Origin: Platycnemis pennipes
Taxonomy: Eukaryota > Arthropoda > Insecta > Odonata > Platycnemididae
Assembly (NCBI GenBank): GCA_933228895.1
Contig: OW121854.1
Coordinates: 93,362,609-93,426,608, forward strand
Direction of reading: 5' to 3'
Length of the DNA stretch: 64,000 nt
The position numbers were made by a program, and so were the translations under genes. Of this stretch, positions 11,301 to 21,759 are shown one piece after another. Positions within the stretch are counted from its first letter, which is position 1. Each line of letters opens with the position of its first letter. The notes beneath the pieces are model-generated. The model was not told the origin of the DNA and ran no database searches. It saw only the letters and a list, made by a program, of their open reading frames with translations.

Positions 11301-13470
11301 AAAATTCCGGCAGCCAATAGCAAGCGATGTTTACATTTTCTGGAACAGTTTGGGATAGATTTACGGCCAACTTTACGCCTCTCACAATGGCCAGCGAACA
11401 GCTGATATTAATGTATAAAATTATAAATGAATTATTTATTATCCTGCTTGGAAAATTCGCGTATTCATCCAGATCAATGTATCTTTCGAGCAAACACCAT
11501 TAACTGAGGTAACTCTCCTGCTTACATTTGCATATGAAACAGCCAAACTCGTCGTAAAATTGTTTTCGCCTGTAGTTGATTAAAACCTTAGCTATAAATA
11601 CGAAATATGAACTTCTCCGTGGATATTTGACGTTAAAAAGCATGCCAGAGAAAAGGGCCTTCGTTGAAAACGTACTCATTATCAATATTCATGTGGTGGT
11701 TATTAATGGTATATAAATACGAGTTTATTAATGATGAATTGGTACCTAACGCTCCGCTCTGGGGTAAGCAACCACATTCATTATATTCATCCGATTATCA
11801 CAAATCTTAAGTGGTAGAACTTATATTAATTACTCTATCATCTTCATAGACAATGTTGATAAACATTAAATACGTTTTGCTACGGAGGCTAGGGTACTCG
11901 CACGAAAATCGTACTTATCATCATAAAAGATCAATAGTTTCATAATTATACAATTTGCAAATTAAGAGAATGGAAATGATTGTGGTTTCTGTACCCTTCA
12001 GGATTATTAAGTGACACACAGCTGCTCACGTTCGGCAATTTCGTTTCTGTACCGGTATTTTCATGAAATCACTGTTGTTTGTTTACAATGCAAGCTAAAT
12101 AAAAATAGTTTACACTCAAGGGTAACTATAGTTATTAATATATTTACAATTCAGAACGACCCAATGGAGACGTTGTAAATACACAATGAGATGAAAAGGA
12201 TTATTGTCGGTAGGAGTTTTATTGCTTTTCATCGGGCAGGTAAATAACTAATTAAAAGTTCTATAAACTGAAAATACGTTCACATTAATAAACTGCCTTT
12301 GCAATGAAGTATAATATGGCACATCACACTTTCCCCGTCTACTATAATGATCTATTAATGAGTATTTACACATCATCAAGCCATGGCTTGCAGGATTTCT
12401 CTCGCCGCAAGGTTTAATCAAGTCAGTTTACTACAAACATAGTCACTTCACTCGACACACGGAAATGGTTAATAAATCTCTCCTCCATCACTTCAAATGA
12501 ATTTATACTATCATCCTGTTAGTATTATTGTTTATAAATCGTGGTCGGTTTGCGAAGGTATTTTCGTGCAGTGGTCAGTTTACAGAGGGGCATGGGATGG
12601 AAACTCTGTGGTCCTCCGGTAAGTTTATAAATAACACTTTCTAGTAATTCTTAACAAGATTTAATTCTTACCAGATAAATGAACATGCTTGAAATTTTCC
12701 GATACAACAACCACAGAAACTAAAACAGGCACCACCAATGACTTCAAAGTAAATAGAAACACCACAGTCCACTGATTTCACAAAAAACAAACACATATGT
12801 ATCACTTTCTCTAATCGTAGCCTATCCCGGGCTTCTATATATGCATTAACAATTGCCAAAACTTGAAATGCAGACGTCCAGTCCTTTCAGATAGTAAACA
12901 AACGTCGAATATATACCCGATACCACTCGAAGTAAACATTATAAACATTTGAAAGTCATTCAGCGAGCTGATTTACGTCGCGCTATCCAGATTGCCCGGT
13001 CTTCAGAATCGGGGAATAATATTACGACCCGGCCGGTCGCTATCTGCCGTTCAGAATACCATATTTCGACCGCGCTATGGGATATCTGTAGAATAGCGAC
13101 TTCCGGTGACTCTTCGGCATTCAGAATAGCAAATAACGACTGGGTCGTAATACTCTTGAAAATATCGACTTTTTCCGCTATTATGACTTATAAGGCCGGC
13201 CTTATCTCGTTCAGAATAGCAGCCCAAAGATGCCTATAGGATAACAGACGATACATCCATAGCTACCGGCTGATACTGCGAACCGTAATAGCATATGTCG
13301 CCAAAACAAGGGATATCGTACGATATCAAGCTTACTATCGTACGATGAGGTATTGTACGGTAGCTAACTGGAAACGTAATAGCATTTCAGATATCGTACG
13401 ATAGGAATTTCGTTTCCAAGGCGTATCGTACGCTATCTCCGTACGACAGAGAACCGTAATTGGCACCCAG
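8321..13470. mobile_element. 5.1-kb terminal-inverted-repeat transposon with 3-bp TSD (CAG)
   Basis: GGTGCCAATTACGGTTCT at 8324 is matched by its exact reverse complement ending at 13467. CAG stands on both sides (8321-8323, 13468-13470). Joining the flanks restores the CTTCAGATCTCTCATTTC sequence of the tandem unit, which proves insertion there. Just inside each end are repeated copies of the palindrome TATCGTACGATA or close variants (8355, 8381, 8424; 13312, 13335, 13390, 13422), likely transposase-binding subterminal repeats. The interior (8560-11130) is AT-rich with frames of only 77-81 residues (9130-9375, 9522-9755) and no known domain, so it appears non-autonomous. A minus-strand tRNA-like stretch lies near 10250-10340. 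Confidence 0.8.
11131..13227. mobile_element. 2.1-kb terminal-inverted-repeat transposon with 3-bp TSD (CAA)
   Basis: GGCTGGTATTCTGAA at 11134 and the reverse complement of GGCTGCTATTCTGAA ending at 13224 form the termini (14 of 15 positions agree). CAA flanks both ends (11131-11133, 13225-13227). Extra copies of TATTCTGAAT or its complement ATTCAGAATA lie near both ends (about 11200; 13010-13130), again a subterminal repeat pattern. The interior has no frame with a recognisable domain; the longest is 110 residues on the minus strand (11161-11493). It lies inside the 5.1-kb transposon, so it inserted later. Confidence 0.75.
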
Positions 13471-14030
13471 ATCTCTCATTTCATCCCTTGACCTTCAATG
13501 GTTACTCAGGGGTCAAAGGTCACAGTGGTTACAAAAGGTGAAATGATGCTACAAAAATGTCGAATCATAGGTTTCAAAATATGCCAAGGTCGATTTTAAG
13601 GTCATCAGATCCCTCTTTTCATCCGTTGACCTTCAAGAGTTACTCAGGGGTCAAAGGTCAAAGAGTGACAAAAGGTGAAATTATGCTAAAAACATATCGA
13701 ATCATAGGTTTCAAAAGGTGCCAATGTCGACGGAAAGGCCATCAGAACCCTCTATTCACCCCTTGACCTTCAAGGGTTACTCAGGGGTCAAAGGTCACAA
13801 GGGTTACAAAAATTGAAATGAGGCTAAAAACGTATCGAATGATAGGTTTCAATAGGTGCCAATGCCGATGGAAAGGTCATCAGATCCCTCTCTTTATCCC
13901 TTGACCTTTAAGGGTTACTCAGGGGTCAAAGGTGACAAGGGTGACAAAAAGTGAAATGAGGCTATAAACGTATCAAATCATAGGTTTCAAAGAGTGTTCA
14001 ATGGGATGATAAAGTCCCTCCAGGAATTAT
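13470..14030 (+). repeat. Tandem units of 137-139 bp, plus orientation
   Basis: Continuation of the left arm of the 7751-15823 element after the nested transposon. GGTCAAAGGTCA cores stand at about 13511, 13649 and 13787, with a GGTCAAAGGTGA variant at about 13924, so the period is kept. Units alternate in the CGTATCGAATCATAGG part. The following 14030-14790 stretch is diverged, with traces of the same units (GTCATTGAAGGG, TGGTCACAG) but no clear periodicity. Confidence 0.75.
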
Positions 14031-14789
14031 CTGTCATTGAAGGGTTGGGAAAGGATAAAAGGTCACTACGTGTATCCTCGAATTAGGGCAACAGACGCGT
14101 CGAATTCTAGCTTCGAAAGGGTGAAGAATTAAATGAAGTACCTTGGTCCTGTTTGTTGTCTCCTGACCTCAAAGGGCTACACTGAGATTATTGGTCACAG
14201 ATGTTAAATATTGCAAGACGGGGAACATGATAAGAATGAGATTATTTAGGCTGCCAAAGTCAATGTTAAGGTACTCAGATCCCAACTGCCATCCCTTTAA
14301 CCCTTTTGGTCCTATGGTAGTCGTTGATCTCGAGTTTATTAATCAATGAAAAAATTCAATTGTAATTTCAATTTAATTACTGTTATTCAGTTAAAAATAC
14401 TTTCTCATATGTTTTATCTAAAAAGTATTTTAATTATCCAAAATTCAATCAATGTTAAAATTTAAAATGAAAATATCGAAGCGGTAAAAATGAAAATCAA
14501 TTCTTATTCTTTCTACGTATCCGATATTCCAAGCCAGGCACAATTTAATTCGCGCAATAAGAGCGTGTGTTAATCTGTGTTCCAGCATATTCGGAGATAT
14601 GGACTCTGCACCCGTTGTAATTTCTTTCTTTATTTCTTCGATGCCCGAAAATGTTTTTTTCGCAACACATGGTGGCCTTTGACCCCTACCCAACCGTTCC
14701 AGGTCAGAGATATCCTTGTGGGATTTTACCATCGTATTAGGCACTATTAAAAGAAATGCTTCGTTGTAGCCCCGATTCGAAATTTGACA

Positions 14790-15823
14790 CTCCAGTGACC
14801 TTTGACTCCTGAGTCACCCTTGAAGATCAAGAGAAGAAAAAAGGGATCAGAAGACCTTACGATCGACCTTGGCACCTTTTTAAACATATGATTCGATACG
14901 TTTATAGCCTCATTTCAATTTTTGTCACCCTTGTGACCTTTGACCCCTGAGTAACCCTTGAAGGTCAAGGGATAAACAGAGGGATCTGATGACCTTTACA
15001 TTGATATTGGCACCTTTTGAAACCTATGATTCGATATGTTTTTAGCATAATTTCACCTTTTGTCACCCTTTGACCCCTGAATAACCCTTGAAGGTCAAGC
15101 GATGAAAAGAGGGATCTGATGACCTTAAAATCGACCTTGGCACCTTTTTAAACATATGATTTGATACGTTTATAGCCTCATTTCAATTTTTGTCGCCTTT
15201 GTGACATTTGACCCCTGAGTAACCCTTAAAGGTCAAGGGGTGAATAGAGAGATCTGATGACCTGAAAATCGTCATTGGCACCTTTTGAAACCTATGATTC
15301 GATACGTTTTTGGCATAATTTCACCTTATGTCACTTTTTGACCTTTGACCCCTGAGTAACCCTTGAAGGTCAAGGGATGAAATGAGAGATCTGAAGACCT
15401 TAAAATCAACCTTGGCACCTTTTTAACCTATGATTCGACAGGTTTGAAGCGGTGATTCATTTTTTGTAACCCCTGTGACCTTGACTGTGACCTTTCAGGG
15501 GTCACGGTTGCAATTTTCGACCTCAATAGTTCTTCCATCGTGTTCTTCGTGTCCAAAAACCAATTAGTCGAAAGTTTCGCTAAATAATTATGTTTTTTTT
15601 GTACTTCGAATATTTTAACATTGAAAGCCCATAAGGCAAAATTTGGATTTTTGGTTGGACCCTATTTCTGGGGTCAAAAGGTCATATTTTTAATATTTTG
15701 TTTATACTCAACAAAACTTACATCCTTTTTCTAGCCAGGTACCAAATTTCATCCATGTGGCTCGAAAGGAAGTGTCTAAAATTACAGGTCAGAAATGACA
15801 CACGATCAATGGGACACTCTGTA
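14790..15823 (-). repeat. Tandem units plus leader, inverted arm
   Basis: Reverse-complement copies of the same unit: TGACCTTTGACCCCTGAG at about 14935 and 15340, with variants at 14799, 15067 and 15203. They run into the inverted leader (15500-15823), which ends GGGACACTCTGTA. Judged by eye, the leader is nearly identical to 7751-8090 read in reverse, so the two arms are of similar age or have been homogenised. Confidence 0.8.
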
Positions 15824-16384
15824 TTTCATACATAGCTAACAAATTACAAAAATATTGACAAGAGTAAAAAAAAATAATAATAATAGGGCCTTGGTTTATG
15901 AAGGTAAAACACAACCAGAAAGTTGCATAGAGATATACTAGGCATTGAGATATTACCAGGATCATTTGTTAAGCAGGGTCTGATACAGTTTATATTTGAA
16001 TGTGTGTGAGGACCCCAATCTTTTAAGATGTAGGGGAAGGGAATTCCAGTATTTAGACGCAGTAATTAGGAAATAATTAAAACACATTAGTTCGGGGAGT
16101 GGGATGGTACAAAGAATTGTAGTCCGAGAGGGATTTCCTGCAGTATAGCCTGCAGATTATCCTGAAGTATATGGAGCAAAAGAGGTACATTATTTTAAAT
16201 ATAGGGTTATCCTATCAATGGAATGTGTAGAAAAAAATATTATATTAGTTTTCCTGTCCATCTAACCCGTATTGTTTCCGCTATCTCAATGATAGTATTT
16301 AGTTTTCCATCAGTGAAGGTGGGCCCATGGACCCATGGGCCCATGGTGGGATGGACATTTAATTCTTCCTACGGCCCCTACATT

Positions 16385-16850
16385 TCACACGATGTCCCTC
16401 TTTAGACCATCATACTTTCTATTGCCCATTATTCTACCCGAACTACCAGTTATTATCTTCCCTCTACCCCGCTTAGCCAACATTCTTCCCTCAATCGCGT
16501 CCTTCAAAACAACCAACCCTTTGTTACCTTCTCCATCCACTCCTCCTGTCTTCATCAAATTGGCACAATCAACCTCCATTATTCTTCTACCAACTCTAGC
16601 ACTTCATCAATCGTCCTCTTTTCGATCTACTTTAATTCCCTTATCCTTCTTCATACCTACATCTGAAAATTCCCAAGTCTATTTCCATCTTCTATCCTTA
16701 AAGACCATGTTTCCGAGCCATACATATCCACGCTCCATTGTAGACTTTTCACTAAAGACCATGTTTCCAAGCCATACATAGCCACGCTCCATAGTAGACT
16801 TTTCACGGACCTTTTCTTTACTTCCGTGTTCAACACCCCTGTCATTAGCT
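16385..16850 (-). pseudogene. Non-LTR retrotransposon C-terminus with internal duplication
   Basis: On the minus strand two near-identical peptides, VKSLLWSVAMYGLETWSL and VKSLQWSVDMYGSETWSL, follow one another (about 16690-16800). This is the YGxETW motif region of non-LTR reverse transcriptases, here duplicated by a roughly 55-bp direct repeat. Downstream come LKDAIEGRMLAKRGRGK and GNRKYDGLKRDIV. Stops and frame changes make it a relic. GGGCCCATGGACCCATGGGC near 16322 is a small GC-rich palindromic run just past its 3' side. Confidence 0.6.
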
Positions 16851-16977
16851 CACGTCTTCTTTTGCCAATGCGACTCTCCTTCTGACTTCAATGGTGCTAT
16901 ATTCCCTTTCCTCCAACACACTACCTAGATAGCCAGATTCCACTACCTGCTCCAACTTCGGACCTCCTACTTTTAAT

Positions 16978-17194
16978 TCATCATGAATGAGACGTTAAAT
17001 TTTGTAATTCCATAATAATTCTCTAGTTATATTTGACCATGGTTCCGACGGTTAATTTTACCTTCAAGAAAGATGGCATTTCCTGAAAATGAAGTTAAAT
17101 GTTGAAACCATGGTCCCAGTATAATGAAAATATTATTGTGGAACTATTAAAAATTATTGTATGTGCAACGTTTAACCTTTCATTCATGATGAAT
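16978..17194. repeat. Long imperfect inverted repeat (foldback)
   Basis: TTCATCATGAATGAGACGTT at 16978 pairs with AACGTTTAACCTTTCATTCA near 17169. Further in, GACCATGGTTCCGAC (17035) pairs with GTTGAAACCATGGTC (17101). The arms are about 100 nt and imperfect, around a centre near 17085. No coding or terminal motif was seen. It could be a MITE or another Penelope-type foldback. The stretch 17195-18067 holds nothing else that I can identify. Confidence 0.55.
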
Positions 17195-18067
17195 ACTAGC
17201 AAGCTCCCCAAATTGACGCCAGAAACCATCAATCCTACTTTTAAATTTAACCTGGCCATTTTGGTTCTTGAAAATCTCATTACTAATCATAATAATCTAA
17301 TTCATAAGGATTAATCATTTTCCGGCATTCGCTCGGCCACCAAAGCGCTCGAAGACAACTTAGAACCGATAACGACGCTTTACTGAAAAGGGTCAATGAC
17401 CTTTAAAGCGGCTCTCATGGCAGTGATTGTGCATAAAATATTAATTACAATTTAACGAGTATAAGATACGGGACGTGATATGGAGCAGGAGAAAATGGGT
17501 GAAAGTGATATAAGAAAATTAACGAAGAAAAAATGCCACTGTAACCGGCAATGATTGAGTATGGGTGAATTATGAGAAAGGAGCGAGGTATTAGACTCTT
17601 AGGGATACATATATGGGATACAGAAGGGTTATGCTGGGAAATGGAAGAAGGGAAAGAAAAAAATGAGTTTTTGTCCGGATGGACTAAGGCCGAGGCTTGG
17701 CTTAAACGAAGGGGCAAACGTTTAATAGTGAACGAAATTCATGATAGCTAGAGGAAAAGGTGGATAGAAATAAAATGTGAAAATACAAGAAGCGGTAGAA
17801 TACCTGGGTTAAATATAAAAATAAGAGATGGACTGTAAATAAAAATTATTGAAACTATTTAAATAAATGACAGTAGAGACAGTAGCAGTAGTCCAAGTTG
17901 ACAGCGAGAATATTATTTAGGATAAGTGACGCATATTTATCTTATTTTTCATGGAGCAATAGCATGTATTATAAAAAATGTATCAAGTATAAAAAAGTGT
18001 GATTATTATTTATATATCCTCGCATGTTTTCTATCACCATCAAATGTATTGAAACGATTTCTCCCAG

Positions 18068-18420
18068 TTGAGCGTGGGTATCGGGTTGGTATGGTGGCTA
18101 TAGTACTGACTTCCCATTCCGAGGGCCCGGGTTCGGTTCCCGGTAGTGGCGGATTTTTCAGAGGCAAACCGGTCCCTACTTGTGTAGAGTGCCTGGTGGA
18201 GGGCACTTCACGTTCAGTACTCCGTCCGTCGGATGGGACGTTAAGTCGTGGTCCCCTTGGCACCTGTCGTTAAAAGTAGGCTAATGCCGACGCCGGGTTT
18301 CCCTCCACCCTTCCTCCATCACCTGTAAACTCCTACCATTACCCAGTTACACGACTATCCTAAAAATTGCGCAAATGACCTTAGCTGTCGGCCTTCTCCC
18401 AATCCAACCCACTTGAGCGT
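18068..18420 (+). mobile_element. tRNA-derived SINE, family S1, with 8-bp TSD
   Basis: The head has polymerase III boxes of a tRNA type: TGGTGGCTATAGTACTGAC (box A region, about 18090) and GGGTTCGGTTCCC (box B, about 18129), followed by GGTAGTGGCGG. The body includes AGGGCACTTCACG, TACTCCGTCCGTCGGATGGG and ACGTTAAG, and ends CCTTAGCTGTCGGCC. TTGAGCGT flanks the copy at 18068-18075 and 18413-18420. The same body recurs at 47.6, 53.3 and 58.8 kb. The partner LINE is unknown: the 3' end does not resemble the hairpin-tail LINE. Confidence 0.8.
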
Positions 18421-18779
18421 ATTTGCAGCGTTCGTGGCTCGTAATTAGTGTGATAGCTTGAAATATAAAGCTATGTTACATACGAATCCGCTTGGCTGCT
18501 CAGGTTGATGTATGTACCCAACTGATCAAACAGTAACATTTTAGAGGAAGATTTAACGTTCCAGATTTGCTTGTTACACATAATATATACACTTTACAAG
18601 AAAACTATAATAGCCTTCAGGTTGAACACAGCACAACAAAGCAACATATTTCCTCCTGTAAATGATCTTAATTATTTTTTTTTGCGTCCGGACGTTATTT
18701 CTTATTTAAATATATTTATTAGTGTTCTAACGACCAAGGTAAGTTTTCATGCTCATAATATACTTCTCCTGATTTATTT

Positions 18780-18990
18780 AATCAAATTACTCTGCCGCAT
18801 AACACTTTCGGCACTTCCTTTCCACCCACCTTCTTTCTTCTCTACAGCTACATCTCAAAAGCTTTCAGTCTATTTTAATCCTGATTCCTCAATTGACATA
18901 CATATTTTTCGGCAACATATAATGTCACTTTACAAATCAGATTCTTTACTATCTTTTCTGAAAGTTCCCACTCAGTAAACCTATCATATA
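18780..18990 (-). pseudogene. Non-LTR retrotransposon scrap
   Basis: Minus-strand reading near 18860 gives ESFEM-like and LKAFEM-like residues around a stop (the AFEMWCYRR region of the better copy at 56 kb). Too short and broken to assign further. The interval 19000-20549 has no supported feature. Two overlapping minus-strand frames of 70-72 residues (19239-19461) lack any known domain. Confidence 0.3.
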
Positions 18991-20549
18991 TTCTCTCTCC
19001 AAGGAAGCGTCTCTTTTATCAGCCATTTTCCTTCGAGCTTTGAGTACTATACTATAACCTATATATATAGTTTTTCTCCATTATAGCAAATTAAAATAGC
19101 ATAATTGCTTCACCTGCTGTGGATGGAATTGGAATGTGGAGGGAATTAAGAGAAAGTAATTTTTGACGATGAGAAATTTGGAAAAAATGCCATACCTTAT
19201 TACCCTCCTTTGTTCATTTTGACTCACTCCCATGCCTTTTACCTTGCCTCAGTTACACTCAGTGACGATGATGGCTTCACCAATAGCAACTCTCCCCTGG
19301 TGAAGGAAGGATCTCTTCGCAAACACAAAGAGGAAGTTAAAAAGAGAAGTCGTCCATTTGAAGGAAGGGTCAGCAATGACTGACGGATTCGAAAGTCCCC
19401 ACATGCCATGACGAAGGAGTTTATCCCTTTCAAAAATATGAACATGTATGCAGACACGCATTCTTATACATTAAGCCTCACTAGGTGAAAGTTTTGCAAC
19501 TCAGGGAGTAATTGTATTTAGTGAAATTAGCCATTCACTCATCTCTCCAAAGTGATGTGTTCCATGAGTGGGCTATAGGTGGAGTCTCCAGCTCGAGCGC
19601 AGGTCAATGAAAATCTTCAATGGATTTAACACTACTGAAGAGGGATACGACTTATTTAATTTGGTTTAAATGGAACTGAATTTTATTAAATAGACACCGA
19701 TTAAAAAATTTATTTACAATTAAAACAACGGTTTTAATATTATTCAATAAATCAACCTCCATTCACTTCTCATAAGCCTGAATCGCACGATCATTTTCCA
19801 AGTAGGTGATGAGGGTTCATTTAAGCTCTAGCAATCAATGAAAGGAAACCTGTAGCTCAAGTAATCATTTTCGCCACTAACATGATCATTTCCTTCATCC
19901 CATTTCGAATCATTCCAGACATTGAATTTCTACCCTTCCTAGTTACGTGTTGTTTACAATGTATGTACGTTCGAATACTGACCACTCTATATTCTACATT
20001 TGCTGCCGTGCTTTTTGATTGGCTGCCTTTCAGGTTCACGCACGTCTACAGGAACGGAAAAAAGGACTAGCTCAAATTACGAAATAAGGAATGGGAGTCC
20101 GTATCATATTGAGCTATTCCTAAAAATGATCATTTTTAATGTTTATGTTTCAGCTGTCATTGTCACTGTCTCTGAACTTATCCGTGAAAATTTACGGTGT
20201 TATTCAGGCTTTAAGGGAGCACTTCCATCATTGTTATGGAAGATATGCCCTGAAGTACGTATTACCCACAGATATAGAGGTATTGCCTTACTCTAACTAA
20301 AGCTGTGGTGTTCGCATGGGTTGTAAGAATATCAGCAGTACTCTTTAGTTACAGAAGAATTATGTTTCAACGTTCCTCTCCCTCTGACATTATATTCTTT
20401 GATCCTGAGAGAATCATTCGACAAACACGACACCCATGCCTAAGGCTGGACTCAAAGGTTCCAATTTTGGTCACAATATTGTTCATTACCCACCTGGGCA
20501 CCATAACTCATAAGACTCATTGTTTTTTATTTTCTCTGCGAGAACAGAC

Positions 20550-20851
20550 ATGTAAACACTATTTGTATTTAGGCATTCTTATTCACCACTTTTATTTAAG
20601 TAGAGGTAGAATTGTTTTAATGGAGTTTTTTTGGTCGTATTTTTGATTAACGCCAATTTCAGCCACCGTTTCGTCTCTTTTATTTAGGCTTTCTCCAGGG
20701 CTATTAAAGTACATGATGTAAGTTTTACAAATTCAATTACATTAATGAGGAAGCCTAAATAAAATAGGCGAAACGTTGGATGAAATTGGTGTTAATCAAA
20801 AATACGACCAAAAACTTCATAAAAATAATTCTACCTCTAATGTAAACACTA
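20550..20851. mobile_element. Foldback element with perfect 12-bp target duplication
   Basis: ATGTAAACACTA stands at 20550-20561 and at 20840-20851. Between them, arms of about 90 nt (20597-20690 and 20750-20839) are inverted copies, for example TGATTAACGCCAATTTC against GAAATTGGTGTTAATCA. The loop is about 60 nt. GACGAAACG / CGAAACGTTGG motifs occur in the arms, as in retroelement terminal regions. The build (inverted arms, TSD of 11-14 bp, no protein) is the same as at 41.0 and 42.3 kb. Confidence 0.75.
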
Positions 20852-20854
20852 CGG

Positions 20855-20935
20855 ACTAATTGATATCTATATCTACGACATACCCTGCAAGCCACCTCGA
20901 GGGTGTGTAGCAGGGGCTGATGACTAAAGATAGCC
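20855..20935 (-). mobile_element. LINE 3' tail (hairpin family)
   Basis: Contains TACCCTGCAAGCCACC, CTCGAGGGTGTGTAGCAGGGG and a degraded TACATC-type tail (ATATCTATATCTACGACA). These are the last 70-80 bases of the LINE whose coding end is seen at 61.8 and 23.4 kb. Heavily 5'-truncated. Confidence 0.65.
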
Positions 20936-21531
20936 ATTCCCGCCCGTATTTTAAGATGAAAATTACATTTCATCTCAACTCACTTCTTTGTATTGGATTC
21001 GCTTTCATCTCCCGCTGCCATTTTGAAAAATCCAAGCCATAGCACGTTACCTTCCATGATTATCAATCACCCAAATCGATCATTCAGTATCACTCCTTAT
21101 CCTGACCCGCGTAATGTTCATTCTCGATCGTTTCTGAATGCCTTAACTTACATCTCTCTGGAGCCCTGCAGATCCCCGCAAGGGATTAGAGTAGTGGGAG
21201 ACTTCACACCGATTCGCTTCATCCAGCACACAAACATATTGATAGTAACAACGTTACTGGCATCAAGGCAAAATTAAATTATAAAAGTACCGAGGAAACA
21301 AAGCATCTTCACGAAAATTGCAGCTTTTTATATCAAGATACTACTGCAAAGATGCTGGATAAATACTAAATGGCTGACTAATCAAAAAATATTACATTGC
21401 TTTGTATTAACTTAAAATTCAGTGAACGTAACTGTGTCCGGCGAGACGTTGTGGAATGATATCATAATGAAAAAACACAAGACATAGCACTTATTCCACA
21501 GTTTTAATGGTTGTACCATTAAAACTGTGGA

Positions 21532-21759
21532 ATGTGGTATAACGACGCAATTATTCCAATGGACACTTCTCATTCCATGTCTCATAAGCTTGCAGCTTTC
21601 AACTCGTTGATTCACAGACTGGTGACCTTACCTTTGCAGCCCCCTGAGTTTAACATAGAGTTGGAGATAATTCGACACATTGTTTCTGTAAATGGCTATC
21701 AAGGGCATATAATCGATAGCATTCTGCGTAAAAAAACGCCAGAAGTTGGCCATCAATAA
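21532..21759 (+). pseudogene. Penelope reverse transcriptase, C-terminal end
   Basis: The 75-residue frame contains IIPMDTSHSMSHKLAAFNSL, then RLVTLPLQPPEFN and NGYQGHIIDSILRKK. This is the region after the polymerase core in Penelope reverse transcriptases, where an IPxDSxHxxxHKxAA-type motif is followed by an NGYxxxxID motif. The frame then meets a stop. The linker and endonuclease continue one frame over from about 21746, so a frameshift separates the two halves. All catalytic motifs of the polymerase are lost upstream. Confidence 0.75.

Larger units (their letters stand above)
7751..15823. mobile_element. Inverted-repeat element built of AGGTCA-containing tandem units, with nested transposons
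   Basis: TACAGAGTGTCCCATTGATC at 7751 and its reverse complement ending at 15823 are the termini. The inverted match runs for several hundred bases through the leader and into the tandem units. Plus-oriented units lie at 8090-8320 and 13470-14030, minus-oriented units at 14790-15500, with a diverged middle (about 14030-14790). Removing the 5144-bp insertion and its duplicated CAG gives a native length near 2.93 kb. No transposase was found. The same leader occurs at 5873. The target duplication is unclear. The large inverted structure suggests a DNA transposon or foldback element; an autonomous relative is not in the window. Confidence 0.7.
7645..16205 (-). pseudogene. Old LINE 3' region split by the 7751-15823 insertion
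   Basis: The two outermost flanks seem to belong together on the minus strand. Positions 16205 to 15824 read as a degraded LINE C-terminus (a basic, Tyr/Leu-rich segment around FKYKLYQTLLNK, then stops). Positions 7750 to 7645 continue with AT-rich sequence ending in an AATAAATAAATATTC-type tail. The link is suggested by position and composition, not by a reference element, so it is tentative. No target duplication of the LINE itself was found. Confidence 0.35.

Noticed and set aside
11161..11493. Transposase in the 2.1-kb element
   Set aside because: The 110-residue minus-strand frame begins and ends without any catalytic motif and includes the terminal repeat itself.
13470..15823. CRISPR-like or satellite array
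   Set aside because: Units are 137-139 bp without variable spacers, sit inside an element with defined inverted ends, and recur elsewhere with the same leader.
16335..16781. 148-residue plus-strand frame rich in Pro, Ser and Leu
   Set aside because: Antisense of a non-LTR fragment with recognisable minus-strand motifs; composition explained by the pyrimidine-rich strand.
19239..19461. Small conserved protein on the minus strand
   Set aside because: Two overlapping frames of 70-72 residues cover the same bases; I could not link either to a known family, and no context supports translation.
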